A program made the position numbers and the translations under genes. From contig WPDH01000300.1 of assembly GCA_019137255.1 (NCBI GenBank), positions 124,001 to 188,000 on the forward strand: a stretch of DNA of 64,000 nucleotides, read 5' to 3'. The stretch comes from Corinectria fuckeliana (lineage: Eukaryota; Ascomycota; Sordariomycetes; Hypocreales; Nectriaceae). Shown here in pieces: positions 11,508 to 23,199 of the stretch. The first letter of the stretch is position 1, and each line of letters starts with the position of its first letter. The notes beneath the pieces were generated by a model, which did no database searches, was not told the DNA's origin, and saw nothing but the letters and a program-made list of their open reading frames with translations.

Positions 11508-13256
11508 TCACCTCTTTCCACGTCGGGGGTCCAGCGACTCAGTGATGCGCATGTCGCGAAGCTCCTTGGTGCCCAGGCTGCCCACGCCACCTTCTGAGCG
11601 GCGCTCCCAGCCGCCGAGGCGGACGACCTGGCAAGTGGCGTTGTCGCCGTCCGAGGACACCTCTGTGGCGTAGGCAACAACGCTGCGGGCGCCCTCCTCC
11701 GGGGTGCGGGCCTCCTTGACGACGTCGACGATCTCCTGGTCGCTGAGGGTGCCGGAGATGCCGTCGGACATGAGGACGAGGAAGGAGTACTGGGCGGGGC
11801 CCATCTCGACGCGGGTGATTTCGGGCTCGGCGGACACGCCGATGCGCTTGCTCTTCATATCGCCGAAGGCGCGGCTGTTGGCCAGGCCGGCGATGCGTTC
11901 CTCGCCGAAGCTGTCGCCCGACACCATGGACCCGGCGGGGGCGTAGCGGCGGAGGCGGCGGGTCTCGGTGGGGTTGCTCGGGTGGTGGTCCGAGGTGAGC
12001 GGCTGGGCGAGCCCCGTGGCCGTGTCGCAGAGGAGGATGCGGCTGTCGCCGACGTGTGCGCAGAGGAGGGTCGACTGGGCGGCCGGGTGCCAGAAGGGCG
12101 CGGGGGTGGGCGTGGAGATGAGGGCGATGGAGGCCGTGGAACCGCCCTTGAAGCGCGTGGCGCCGCCGATTCCGTGTCCCGAAGGTGCCGCGTTGGGAAC
12201 ACCCAGGATCTCGTCGTTGTTCAGCGGGATATCGCTTACCCGCGAGTCGTCGGGGTCTACCTTGTGGGCCTGGGCAGACACGAAGTCGAGGTCGGCGCGC
12301 AGGAAGGCATACGTCAGGACGGATTCGACGGTGATGTCAGCCTTCCCCTCGGGGTTCTCCTTCGACAGGACGAAGTGTTCGGGGTAGAAGCGCCTGAAAT
12401 AGCCACCGATGGTATTCTTGTACTCCTCGACCAGGTCCTTCTCCAGCTGGATGGCCTTGGCGAGATCCGTAACTTCGGCGGGGGGTGAGAATGCGCTGTG
12501 TATCGGTTCCCCGTGGACCGGCTTCTCGGAAATGACACCAGCATCCGTCAACGGCACGTCTATGGTCTTCTTTACCTCCTCGGGGCCCTTTATGTCCACG
12601 GAAGCAAGGGCCTCCTTCTTCGAAGTGGCCTCGGATACTGTTATGGGACGGGTCTCACGTCCCGGTTTCCTCTTGCGCAAGCTGCTTTGTAGGCCAAATT
12701 CCTTGGAGGCGTTCTCAATGTATCCAGGTAGTTCCTCTCGGATAAATTCGGCGCATTGGGTCCCCCCATGCCCGTCAAAGATACCAAAATAGAACACTTG
12801 GGGGTCTCCCAAAGCGCTGTCGGCCGGCGTTGCCTCTCCGGGCTTCTGCTGCACGCTCCTAGGTCCTCTTCTTGCGAACGCCGGGAGGCTGATTGTCCCG
12901 GCCTGGTCCCTGTCCTCGTTGTACGGGCGGCTTCCTCGATCAGTCGCAACGCCGAGATGGTGCTTGGCGCGGCGCATAGGGATGCGCACGACGGTTAGGT
13001 CTCGAGTCGGTGGGATATAGGGTGGGGCGACGGCGGGAGCGGATCCCGGGCTCGGTATGTGAGGGGTCGAGGCATCGCGCGGCAGCTTGTGGCCGGGGCC
13101 TCGCGATGTACGAGAGTCGGGATGAACGGACGACGACGGGAGATGTGTTACGAAGTAAGTGTGGAAGCCTCGTCGTGTCTGTGTCGCAATGCTTCTCGGA
13201 AGCCTGGCGGCAACGGCGGTCGCGGAAGCCACTACCGGACGCGCGAACGGGGTCAT
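11508..13256 (-). CDS. PP2C-family protein phosphatase with mitochondrial targeting sequence (Ptc6/Aup1-like)
   Basis: A single exon codes for 582 residues. The N-terminus is rich in Arg, Ala and Ser without acidic residues (RSIATQTRRGFHTYF), as in mitochondrial presequences. The PPM metal-site motifs appear in order: RPYNEDRD, YFGIFDGHGG, AHVGDSRILL, LTSDHHP, NSRAFGDMKSKR, VLMSDGISG and DNATC near the end. The Asp residues of DGHGG, SDG and DN are the expected Mn/Mg ligands, so the enzyme should be active. A Lys/Glu/Pro-rich insertion of about 100 residues follows the DGHGG block. Mitochondrial PP2Cs in yeast act on pyruvate dehydrogenase (Ptc5, Ptc6) and in mitophagy (Ptc6/Aup1). DGHGG followed by a Cys, rather than the DGHAG of pyruvate dehydrogenase phosphatases, leans to Ptc6. 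The family is certain; the subfamily is moderate. Confidence 0.9.
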   Translation of the reverse strand: MTPFARPVVASATAVAARLPRSIATQTRRGFHTYFVTHLPSSSVHPDSRTSRGPGHKLPRDASTPHIPSPGSAPAVAPPYIPPTRDLTVVRIPMRRAKHHLGVATDRGSRPYNEDRDQAGTISLPAFARRGPRSVQQKPGEATPADSALGDPQVFYFGIFDGHGGTQCAEFIREELPGYIENASKEFGLQSSLRKRKPGRETRPITVSEATSKKEALASVDIKGPEEVKKTIDVPLTDAGVISEKPVHGEPIHSAFSPPAEVTDLAKAIQLEKDLVEEYKNTIGGYFRRFYPEHFVLSKENPEGKADITVESVLTYAFLRADLDFVSAQAHKVDPDDSRVSDIPLNNDEILGVPNAAPSGHGIGGATRFKGGSTASIALISTPTPAPFWHPAAQSTLLCAHVGDSRILLCDTATGLAQPLTSDHHPSNPTETRRLRRYAPAGSMVSGDSFGEERIAGLANSRAFGDMKSKRIGVSAEPEITRVEMGPAQYSFLVLMSDGISGTLSDQEIVDVVKEARTPEEGARSVVAYATEVSSDGDNATCQVVRLGGWERRSEGGVGSLGTKELRDMRITESLDPRRGKR

Positions 13257-14287
13257 GGTCGAAGGGGAAATGCCTCGTCGAGCTGGGGAGCTGGGTCCTC
13301 GGGCATCAGCGATCCTAGCAGAACGGAAGCGCTGCGCAGATGTCGCTGTCCAGAGCCATGGGACAAGTTGTTAAGCGTTGGGAGCGTCGGCGGAGAGTCG
13401 GAATTGGCAAAGGGGAGGGGGGAGAAAGTCGGATGGATGTCGGGTGCTGAGGCTGCGTCGGGGGAATAAATGCCGGGGAGAGGAGGCAAGCAAGAGTGAG
13501 GGAGAACAGACAAAGAGACGTCAATTGAAACGTCTCGGGGCCTTTGCAAACGCTGCGATGGTCCTCCAGAAGCACCTGGAGCAGCGCCGTGGAGGAGAGG
13601 AGGTTGGCGTTTCGTTGGTAGGTCGACAGTGACGATAATGGACAACGAGTTCCTGGGCGGAGCCCTCCCTGTTAGTCTGGCGACGCAGCTAATGAGCGCC
13701 ACGTGCGCCGTCCAGGCGGTGATTTTACGGCGCGGGGTCCGGAAGTCAGGGGGGCCGACATTTCAAGGCGGTCGCTGATGAGCTGCCGTCGTGATGGAAG
13801 CTCAACCGACCCGGCGACTTTCTACAGCGATGGGTCTATGTACGGTGGCCCAGTAATGTGCAGGAGTGAAATCGAAAGCCCCTTAATTACCTGCCTACAT
13901 ACAGCCCTACGACCCTGTAAGGCTGTAGGGAACAAGACCTCCACTGCTTGCCTGATCGCCGTCAACGGTCAACCCGTCCACCTCTTTGATGCCCCGCGGA
14001 GGTACGTACCCGCGCACGTCCCGTTGGTGGGGAGCTCTACGGATGTGGATGTCGCCCGCCGCCACGGTCAAGGAGCTACCTATCGACATCGCTTCAACAG
14101 CCTCTTCCTCCTCCTCCTCCTCCTCCTCCTCCTCTTCCCCTCCTCCGTTTCCTCCCCTCCTCCCCTCCTCCCCTCCTCCCTCTAACCGTAAACAAAACGG
14201 CAGTCCGCAGCACACATACAGAACACCTCCGTAATCGACGCCTAGGCTTGCTTCTTCCATGTCTATGAAATCCCCACCTCCTGGAAA
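13257..14287. other. Divergent promoter region of the PP2C and BTB-like genes
   Basis: About 1 kb lies between two start codons. It contains open frames only of low-complexity composition. The last 190 bp before 14288 are strongly pyrimidine-rich on the plus strand, typical of a filamentous-fungal transcription start region. Confidence 0.6.
14101..14180 (+). repeat. (CCT)n / polypyrimidine tract in the BTB-like gene leader
   Basis: About 80 bp are almost pure C and T with a run of CTC trinucleotides, ending 107 bp before the start codon at 14288. Such CT tracts are common near transcription starts in filamentous ascomycetes. Confidence 0.85.
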
Positions 14288-15770
14288 ATGGGTGAGTCCG
14301 CAGCTACCGCACCCGCCGATGCGGACGCCTCCGAGCCTTCTATGAGCGACCTCCCCCGGACCGTCGACATCGATGCCGCCGGTGACATTGTCCTGGACGT
14401 GACGTTTGAGACCTCCGCCGCCACCTTGAACAGGACCCGAAAGGCAGTGCTCGCTGCCTGCAGGAAGGCCGCGATTCAACCGCCTCCCGCTTCGGACCTG
14501 AAGCGCAAGGTGCGGGTGGGATATCGCACCAGTCTGGCCACGCTTAAACAGCACTCCAAGTACTTCTCCAACCTGCTCTCAAACTCGCGGTTCCGCGAGG
14601 CCAGGCTCATCTTGGATGCCCACGGCAGACTTGCTGAGAGGAAGGTCAGGCCCGGTGAGGCAGACATACGGGACCTACCCTGGGTCCCCATCGTCGACGA
14701 CGACGACGCCACCAAGGCGGCGGGCCGCGAGAAGGCCATGGAAGACGTCCTCAACATCATTCACCAGCGGCCACCAAAGACGGCGCGGGCGACCATGTCG
14801 TACGTCACGACGCTTGCCATCGTGGCTGATCGCTTCGACTGCATGCGCGGCGTCGCCCGCGCCCTGAACTCGGACCTCAAGTTCAAGTGGCCCCTGACGG
14901 TAGGCAGACCGCTCTCAGGCGAAGACGGCAAACCTACCGACACGGAGCAAGTGCTTCGCCAGAAGATCCTCGTCACGTGGATGTTGGGGCAGCCGATGCG
15001 GTTTACCCAGTCGACCAGGGAGTTGATCGTGCGAGGGTCCAGCCTGTGGAGCGAGTTCCACGACGCAGACGCGGACGCAGACATGACGGCTGCTTGGTGG
15101 AACTTGCCCGACGGCATAGAGGGTAAGGACTGACGAAGCTGCCTACGAGTAGAGGTGGCGTACTGATGGGAACACAGAGGAGCTACGATACCGGCGCGAG
15201 CGTATCCTCACCACTATCGCGTCAGTGCAGCGTCACTTCCTTGCACAGTTCTCGTCTCGCGAGAGGCAGTGCAAGCTCGGCTACGACACAAGCGCCGCGT
15301 GCGACTCGTTCCAGCTGGGCCAGATGCTCAAGTTCTTCCTCGCCAAGAACCTGCTCTTCCTCGTCGACTTCAGCCCCACGTCCCTGGACGCGGTCCCGGA
15401 CACAGCCATGGTCGACATCGAGGAGCTCCTGTCGACGCTGCAGCAGTGCCCCAGCTACCAGATTGACAAAAACCACACCAACTGCGGCCTCCGCGTGCGC
15501 ATGGAGCCCATCATGGGGTACATGCGCTCCATGCTCTCCGCGAGCATCATCGCAGTGTCCCATACCGACTGGAAGAGGCGACGCGCCGAGGTCTCGTGGA
15601 AGCAGAAGGGATCTACTCGCGACGACGACGACAACCCGGCGAGGAAGTTTGCATTTACGAGAGCCATCGCGAACGACCAGCGACTCCGGATTGAAGGGGC
15701 ACTTTACGTGGATAAGATGGCCAAAGAAATGTTCACAGCTGAAGCATGGGACTGGACCCCCGAGGTGTGA
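14288..15770 (+). CDS. BTB/POZ-like domain protein, function unknown
   Basis: Two exons (14288-15122, 15178-15770; intron 55 bp) give 475 residues. After an acidic N-terminus, DIVLDVTFE is followed by a basic stretch and YRTSLATLKQHSKYFSNLL. This is the beta-strand plus helix pattern with a conserved HSKYF-type turn seen in fungal BTB/POZ proteins. The C-terminal half is helical, with cysteines and basic residues (ILTTIASVQRHFLAQF, then a Cys-containing section and a charged tail). BTB domains usually dimerise or link substrates to Cullin-3 ligases, but a partner domain (MATH, Kelch, zinc finger) is absent. It is probably an uncharacterised fungal family. It faces FTR1 tail to tail, 179 bp apart. 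The splice junction (ATAGAG to GAGCTA) is in frame; the BTB call is by pattern only. Confidence 0.82.
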
Positions 15771-15949
15771 TTTAGAACAAGACTTGCTTGTTGGATGTAA
15801 TATTCCAAAAATAACTAGATGGACTCGTGAAGATATAGAAAGCGGCCACACGAGACCTTTGCGCTTCACACATTTTTCATCCCCTCACGTCCTTACGTCC
15901 TCTCGTCCTCTAATCCTCTTGTTCCTGCGTTATTTCGTCCTGGTGCGGC

Positions 15950-17248
15950 TTACACCGTGGTCGTCTTCTCGCTGGTGAGGTTCTTATCGGTGTGAGCGCC
16001 AACCTGGCTCTCGCTGCTGTCATCGGCACGAGCAAGGGCCGAGACAGGAGCCTTCTTGGCCTTAGCCTTCATCAGGGGCCAGCGGCTATGGGTCTCGTGG
16101 AATCGGATCGCAACGAAGCCGGCCATGACGCAGATCCAGTACAGGTTGTACGAGATGACGGAGCCGTAGGTGGCTGAGTTTGTCCAGCCCAGGATGGCGT
16201 TGAAGATGCCCCAGCCACCGTCGTTGACAACGTTGGGCGAGCAGCACTAATATCAGGTTAGAATAGATATCACGACTGAGAATTTCAGAAAAGGGTCGCA
16301 CGTACGTTGACGTGCCAGACGCTCTGGTCAATATCATAGGAGCCAGGGCCGGAACCGAACTCGGCAGCCTCTCCGCCGATGTACTCGTTCCACTTCTGGT
16401 TCTCAAAGTACCAGACGGAGCGGGAGAAGAGACCGGCGGAGACTAGGTACAGGAGGCAGGTGGATGCGACGAGGAAGAGCTGGAGCTTGGCAGTAGAACC
16501 ACCCCTGAGACAATTGCTGTTAGCAGGCAGATGGGGGCGTTTGGGGGGGAAATCCCCGTGTGCGACTTACTTGTACAAGACGTAACCGACGAGACACCCA
16601 CAGACGAGGCCGACGACGGCGGGCAGCGGGATCGCCTTGGCGGAAGCGGTGAAGGAGACGCCGGCGACAAAGACGACGGCCTCGATGCCCTCACGCAGGA
16701 CGGTGATGAAGGGCAGGACGAACAAGGCGTAACGCTCGAAGAAGACCTTGAACCAGCCACGCGAGCCGGCCTTGACGGGCGACTCGAGGGCCTTGGCGAG
16801 CTTGATGCGCCACTTGTTCTGCATCTTGCCGATGCGCAGCAGGGCGCCGCCCATGACGGTGATGATGAGGGCGGCGAAGAGCGAGAAGGCGCCCTCGTAG
16901 TAGAACTCGTTCTTCTCCCACGAGTTGGTGCCGACGGTGTAGAAGACGCCGATGAGGGCGGCAGCGCAGATCATGCAGATCAAGAAGCCGACGCCGGTGC
17001 CGAGCCAGACCTGGAGACGAGAGGCTTGTGTTAGAAGATGGGAATTGCTGCAAGGGACGTTGTGAGCTGGAGGAGGAGGGGGAAAGGCTCACCTGGCGCC
17101 TCAGACGCTTGTAGACCTTGACATCGCCATTGGGGCCGTCGAGGGTCTGCTTCAGGAAAGCCAGCAGGACGGAGACGATGATGACGGTCTCAATGGTCTC
17201 TCGGAAGACGACGAGGAAGACGGGCACTGCAAAGACGTCGATAGCCAT
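15950..17248 (-). CDS. FTR1: High-affinity iron permease Ftr1
   Basis: Four exons (17248-17093, 17010-16571, 16504-16306, 16246-15950) give 363 residues, near the usual size. The protein is polytopic. The two Fe(III)-translocating motifs are RETIE at residues 16-20 (first membrane helix) and REGIE at 158-162, matching the two R-E-x-x-E sites of yeast Ftr1 at nearly the same positions. The C-terminal tail is basic and ends EKTTTV. Ftr1 moves ferric iron across the plasma membrane only as a complex with a Fet3-type ferroxidase, and that gene lies divergently at 20336. Two perfect ATCWGATAA elements lie 224-273 bp upstream of the start, consistent with repression by a SreA/Fep1-type GATA factor when iron is plentiful. 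Isoleucine replaces the usual Leu in both motifs, a conservative change. Confidence 0.97.
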
Positions 17249-17471
17249 GGTGGAATGCGAGTGGTGGTATTTGCTATGGTCGGGACTTGGTCGGGACTTT
17301 TCAAACTGATAATTAGCCCTGGACTTTGGGCTTTGGGGGAGGGAGAAGGATAAAAAGGCGCGAATGCGATTTACAAGCTATGGAAGAAGGGGGGAGGGAG
17401 GGAATGTGGGAATGGCAGAGATGAAGAAGATGGCTTTTGCTTGTTTGCAGAGCTACTTTTAGGTATCATGG

Positions 17472-17521
17472 ATCTGATAATTGAGCCAGCACCAAAGCGC
17501 ACCACCAGGCGGATCAGATAA
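17472..17521 (+). promoter_or_regulatory. Two iron-regulatory GATA sites (ATCTGATAA, ATCAGATAA)
   Basis: ATCTGATAA is at 17472-17480 and ATCAGATAA at 17513-17521, 41 bp apart start to start and upstream of FTR1. Both fit ATCWGATAA exactly, the consensus described for SreA/Fep1/Urbs1-type GATA repressors of iron uptake genes. Paired sites are typical of such promoters. Binding is inferred from motif and context. Confidence 0.75.
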
Positions 17522-20189
17522 TCGGAAGGGGGGGGGGAGAGCCAGCCCACTTTGGGTCACCAGGCGACCCTTTGAAGTGCAACCAGGGGACCATGTAGAT
17601 AAGTATGGGATATGGAAGAGGATGTACTCGGTACATTGGACATTCCAACTCCACACTTGGAACACACTTGGAAGGCAACCAACATGAAGCATACACTGCT
17701 GAGAGCGATTGTGGTTGCATACAGTTAGCGACCGATCAACGCTCAGCTGGTTGGGATGTGGCTTCTCCCCCGCAGCCAGCCAACCGCGAGCACGCGCGAC
17801 GCTCGGCAAGGAAATGCCGTGGCGTGGGATGGGATGGGACGGGATGGATGGGTTTTTCGGCTCGGGGCTACCATTGAACTTTGGACTAATACTACGTAGA
17901 CCTACATGCTAAACGTTGCGCTTCTCGGCATGACACGGGGTTGTGTGTCGGGTTCTTCTTTACATTTATTTCCCGCACGCCCGAAAGGGGAAAAGAAAAA
18001 CAGACGAGAAACCCGGGGGGAAGCTCTCTGTCATGGTTCGCCTCCGCCATTCCCAGGCGGACGGGTCGTCGTCGGGAGTTGTGGCGCACTTAGACGACAG
18101 ACCGAATATGGAGAAGCAGGCGGCGGCGGCGGAGAGGGCGTGGCCGTGGGGGACGATCGAACGACGTTTGAGATGGGATCAGCGAGTGGAGGTCGGTCAT
18201 ACGACGAGGTATGAGATTTAAATGGCAGGCCAAGGCAAGCAAGCTTAATACAGCTTTAGTATGTACACGCGGGGATTTTCTCTTGTGAATGCCGAGGAGA
18301 CAGACACTTGACAGCGGCCGGCAGACGGCGCAGGCAAGGCTTGGTGAAAGTTGTCAGGAACGGAACGAACAGAAAGAGATAATCTACTAATCATTAGCGC
18401 TGTCTTCATGTCGTGTCTTGTCTTGTCTTGTCCCGCCGGTGTCGAAAACTGGTAGCTCAGCCGCAGCGTACTATGTATCTAGCTTATAGGTCTAAGTTGT
18501 GGGATGGAATACATACCTAGATGCCCCTCCCACCTGGTCCCATCTCCAGCCACTCACGGAGCTCCCCCTCACCAGGCCACGCCGTTGGCCAGAGATTTCC
18601 ATCCGGGGGGGGGCTCCGTGCTTTGCTTCAGGGTCCCCGGCGAGTGGAGGAAGACCGGGCCTAGAACCTTGCCAGCCAGACAGCCAGCCAGGTTTTCTTC
18701 ACTGTTGCTGGCCGCTGGCCGCTGGCTGCTGTAGTACATACTCTCCGGGTTGTCTTCGTCCACTCGTTTACTCGTATTATCGGGTCATGTCGGTCTCTGA
18801 TCACTGACTGCTCAGGCCACCACCACATAGGCCTACCACACCGGCAAACACACTTGTCTGGGAAACCCTCAAGCTGCTCTGAAGTAGGCGACGGGCGCAT
18901 CGCTTAACGGGAACATGGCCGCAGCAACTCAAATGAAAACCTTGGTCCAAACGTAAAAGGAAAAAAAGGTTACATGGGCAGAAGGCTATCCTCGTTTAAC
19001 TCTTGCCTGCATCCATCCCGACAAGAATTTCATTCGCGTCGAGGTTCCGCTCCCAAGCCGTACCCATGGTACGTGGGCCATCTCTCGGCTCTGACGTGCC
19101 GTGAGGACCCGCTCAGTGGAGTGGACGCCCTGTGATGAACGCCCTGCAGGGACCCTAAGCTTCCATACCGAGTACAAAGGGGCGCTTTTTCGTACTGGGC
19201 ATCCATCTCTTGTCGTGGCCCGCGTCGGTCGTCGTCCCGGCTTGGCACTGGATGCTTTCCAACCACATGGCTTCGGCCGGTCGGCAGCGCTGCAGCCTCT
19301 GATCCAGACCCTTCAATGACTCCGAGACTTGGTGGACTTGCCTGGAGTGGGATCGAAGCCACATGGCGATGCACGACGCGGCACGGCACGGCACTATATT
19401 AACCATAATACCGCATAGGTAGCATAGCGTAGCATGGCACGGCATGGCAAGGCACTGTACAACTAAGTAGGTAGGTAATAGGTAGGTCGCATGCCAGACA
19501 GAGTACCTGCATCGCACCACCATCGTTTCGTCAAAAAGCCCCCGTTCACGTTGGACTCTGGGCTCCGCAGACTAAAAAAGGTTGCGATTGATAAGATGAA
19601 GCTGGGAGCTCTGGCTCGTGGAGCTGTGGGGCGACGCTAGCTCTCCTTCGCCCTTCAGCTGCTTGTCTGTCTCTATCTCTCCATCCCAGCTTTCCCAATG
19701 GTCCCCAATGCCCCCTAGGATAGGCCTAGACCACACCACCTCTTCTTTTTTTATCAATCAAATCTCCAAAAGGTACACCATGTAAGTAGCCGGTACTTAC
19801 TTCACCCACCTTCGTGGGAAAAACAAGACAGGAAGAAGAAAAATTAGACAAAACCACCCAATCCATGATCCATCTGCTTTCGTACTTTGTATGTGACTTG
19901 TTGGCCGCTGCTCTGGCTGCTCCATCGTCCCACCTTGTTCCAGCCCATCTCCGTCCATCCCTCCTCCATCTTCATCCCCATCTCCATCTTCATCTTCATC
20001 TCGTCGTTCGCCTTACTCCGTTACCCGATCCCGCATTCGGAATTCCTCATAAGACGCCGCAATAGTCTCATTCACCACCACGCGAACCCCCGGTCTGCGG
20101 AATACCCTGCCAGACTAGCTTGCTCGTCCGCCGCTGGGGTTTTAGTTCCAACGCCTCCTCCCTCCCAACTCTTCGTTCGTCTCCCAGCC

Positions 20190-20198
20190 TTATCTGAT
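20190..20198 (-). promoter_or_regulatory. Iron-regulatory GATA site upstream of FET3
   Basis: TTATCTGAT on the plus strand is ATCAGATAA on the minus strand, a perfect ATCWGATAA match ending 138 bp before the FET3 start. It suggests the same iron repressor controls both ends of the pair. Confidence 0.7.
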
Positions 20199-20335
20199 CC
20201 GACCTTCTCCCATCTTGTTCTTGTTCTTGTTTCGTCTCTCCCATTCCTCCCTCCCATCTTGTGTTTGCGTTGATGAGGTCGACGTAGCTTCTCTCTTGCC
20301 TCTTGTCCCCCTCAACAACAACACCCTCTATCACC

Positions 20336-22496
20336 ATGCTTGCGAGCTTCCTGCCCTACGTGGCAGCGTCTCTGCTCGCCCTCTCGCAGCTCGCCGCCGC
20401 CGCCACGGTTGAGTATGACTTCAAGATCGGCTGGGTTCGAGCCAACCCCGACGGAGCTTTCGAGCGTCCCGTCATTGGCATCAACGGCAAATGGCCTATC
20501 CCGACTATCGAGGCTAATGTCGGTGACCGCGTCATCGTTCACGCCCGCAACAACCTCGGCAACCAGTCGACTTCGCTGCACTTCCACGGCCTGTACATGA
20601 ACGGCACCACTCACATGGACGGCCCTGCAGGCGTCGTCCAGTGCCCGATTGTCCCGGGCTCGTCCCTCACCTACAACTTTACAGTGAGACACCCTGCTCT
20701 TGCAACAGTTGCGACCGCCCCTCTTAGCTTATACTGACGCTTCTCTAGATCACGCAGCCCGGCACTTACTGGTATCACTCTCACACCAGCGCCCAGTACC
20801 CTGACGGTCTGCGCGGCCCCCTCATCATCCATGACAAGGACTTCCCCTACGCGGACAAGGTCGACGAGGAGGTCGTCCTGACTCTGTCCGACTGGTACCA
20901 CGATGAGATGCAGTACCTCATCCACAAGCAGTTCATGGTCAAGTCCAACCCCTCTGGCGCCGAGCCCGTTCCCAAAAACTCCCTTATCAACGAGACCATG
21001 AACTTCACCCTCTCCGTGAAGCCCGAAACCACCTACCTGTTCCGCGTCATCAACATAGGGGCATTTGCCGGCCAGTATCTCTGGTTCGAGGGCCACACCA
21101 TGCGCATTGTCGAGGTCGACGGCATCTACACCAAGGAGGCCGAGGCGGAAATGATCTACCTCTCTGCTGCTCAGCGAGTCAGCTTCCTCTTGACCACCAA
21201 GAAGAGCACCAGCAAAAACTTCCCCTTTTCCACTAGCATGGACACCGTAAGCACCTCGGGGACTTCCCTTGTCGACTTGAGAAATACTCCCATGCTGACC
21301 ATCCCCCTTTTAGACACTCTTCGATGTCCTCCCTGATGACCTCAACTACAACTCCACCGGCTGGCTCGTCTACGACAAGAGCAACGACCTCCCCGAGGCC
21401 GCCACCGTCGACGCTCTGGACCCCTTTGACGACATGACCCTCGTCCCCTACGACAAGATGGAGCTCCTGGGCGAGCCCGACCGCATCGTCGAGCTGGACG
21501 TCATGATGGACAACCTCCACGACGGCCAGAACTACGCCTTCTTCAACAACATCACCTACCGCGAGGCCCACGTGCCCACCCTCTACACGGCCCTCAACGC
21601 CGGCGACGACGCCACCAACCCGGCCGTCTACGGCACCTACACCCACTCCTTCGTCCTTAAGAAGGACGAGATCGTCCAGCTCGTCGTCAACAACCTCGAC
21701 TCCGGCCGCCACCCCTTCCATCTGCACGGCCACGCCTTCCAGGCCGTTTACCGCTCCGAGGAGGAGGGCGGCATCTGGGAGGACGCGGGCGTTGCCGAGA
21801 AGGATCTGCCCAAGACGCCCATGCGCCGCGATACCTTCGTCATCTACCCCAACGGCAACATCGTCATGCGCTTCAAGGCCGACAACCCAGGTAGGCTTTG
21901 CACCCTCGTCCCTCACCGTCGTGTTTTTGATCCCCCCTAAACTAACTCTGATATCAGGCATCTGGCTATTCCACTGCCACATCGAGTGGCACGTCGTCTC
22001 CGGCCTCATCGCCACCTTCGTCGAGGACCCTCTCGAGCTGCAAAAGACCATCACCATCCCCGACAACCACCTGGAGGTCTGCAAGAAGGCCGACATGGCC
22101 ACCAAGGGCAACGCCGCCGGCAACACCGAGGACTACCTCGACCTCACCGGCCAGAACGTGCCCCCGGCCAGACTCCCCGACGGGTTCGTAGCCTCTCTCT
22201 TTCTCTCCACCTCTTTCCTCCTCGCCTAAACTCTTCGCTGACCATTTTCTGTTTTCTGCAGATTCACTGCTCGTGGCATCGTCGCTCTCGTCTTCAGCTG
22301 CATCGCCGGTATCCTCGGTATTTGCGTCGTCGGCTGGTACGGCATGGCTAGCGTCGTGGATGACGGCCCTGGCCTCATCGGCCGTGGCATCGTCGACACC
22401 GACTCGGGCCCCGAGACGCAGGAAAACTCCCATACTGGCCAGACTGAGACCGTCGCTGCGACGGACGGCACTGGTACTAACGCAGGGCGACCATAA
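20336..22496 (+). CDS. FET3: Multicopper ferroxidase Fet3
   Basis: Five exons (20336-20683, 20749-21246, 21314-21890, 21958-22183, 22262-22496) give 627 residues. The start at 20336 yields a clean signal peptide ending ALSQLAAAA. The copper-binding blocks are HFHG (82-85), WYHSH (124-128), HPFHLHGH (415-422) and HCHIEWHVVSGL (480-491), so type 1, 2 and 3 copper sites are complete. A C-terminal membrane helix follows (about 555-578, GIVALVFSCIAG) with a short cytosolic tail. This anchored form is the ferroxidase partner of Ftr1, not a secreted laccase. It oxidises Fe(II) to Fe(III) at the cell surface and hands it to the permease. An ATCWGATAA element 138 bp upstream and the divergent FTR1 support iron-repressed expression. 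Several N-glycosylation sites (NQS, NGT, NET) are visible. Confidence 0.97.
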
Positions 22497-23199
22497 TGGA
22501 ATCTAGAAATAGGATGAAATAGGATGCCATCAATAGGATGAAGGGGAGGACTCCGGAACTCGTGTTTGGAGCTCATCATGTTTAGTTTCTGTCTTTAAAA
22601 ATAATACCACCTGTTTACCGCTTTACTCCTCCATCCTTGTCTCATCGTGCATATTATTCACGGACAAAGAACTATCAAGAGTATATGTAATAAATTTTCT
22701 TCTATTTCAGCGAGTGTCCGACGTCCGTCGTCTACGATTAAATAAGATAGACATATAGAACCAAAACTATGTGTACAGTGAAGTCTAAAGGTCACCCGCT
22801 AAATCCGATGAAAGATCTCCGTGATTTAAGTCCCCCATCCCGGCACATTCATCCCCCCTATCCGGGCGTGTCGCCGTCAGCCCAGTTCCGGTTATTTTCG
22901 TCGTCCCTCCTACACTGCCCATAGACATCTCCCCTTTGCGCCATTTCATGCAGTCCAGGGGATCCAAATCCACCCAAACGGAGTCCCTAGTTGTTGCGTC
23001 CTGTCGAAAAGAGACTTGATCGAAGATTGGTTCAATTAAAATTGCAATTATGCGTACCCTTCCGTCTGCCACTACAAGTGGAGTTTTGAAGGGGGAAGAA
23101 AGACCACACAAACGCGGTCGTTGAGATTTAGTTACCTCACTTCCTGAATGCTGACAGTCATCAGGGACGCTGCATACTGATCACAAAGACCAGGAGCGT
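22497..23199. other. Convergent 3' regions of FET3 and PIS1
   Basis: About 700 bp between facing stop codons. A minus-strand open frame at 22785-23111 lacks a start ATG at its head and matches nothing I know. I treat the stretch as untranslated. Confidence 0.55.

Larger units (their letters stand above)
17249..20335. other. Shared divergent intergenic region of FTR1 and FET3
   Basis: This 3.1 kb separates the two start codons. Besides the three ATCWGATAA matches it has looser GATAA motifs (for example near 17307, 18380 and 19580) and a CCAAT box on the minus strand at 17635-17639. It also carries a (TCTTG)n stretch near 18415-18434 and GGCACGGCAT-like short repeats at 19370-19455. The last 440 bp before FET3 are pyrimidine-rich. 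No convincing coding exon was found, so the distance may reflect two separate promoters or a missed non-coding RNA. Confidence 0.6.

Noticed and set aside
21233..22126. 297-residue minus-strand frame opposite FET3
   Set aside because: Shadow of the copper-oxidase exons; Val/Glu/Gly-rich without any known domain.
20336..22496. Multicopper oxidase as a secreted laccase
   Set aside because: It has a C-terminal membrane anchor and sits divergent to FTR1, which fits Fet3 instead.
22785..23111. 108-residue minus-strand frame between FET3 and PIS1
   Set aside because: There is no ATG at its head and no known domain; it fits convergent 3' untranslated DNA.
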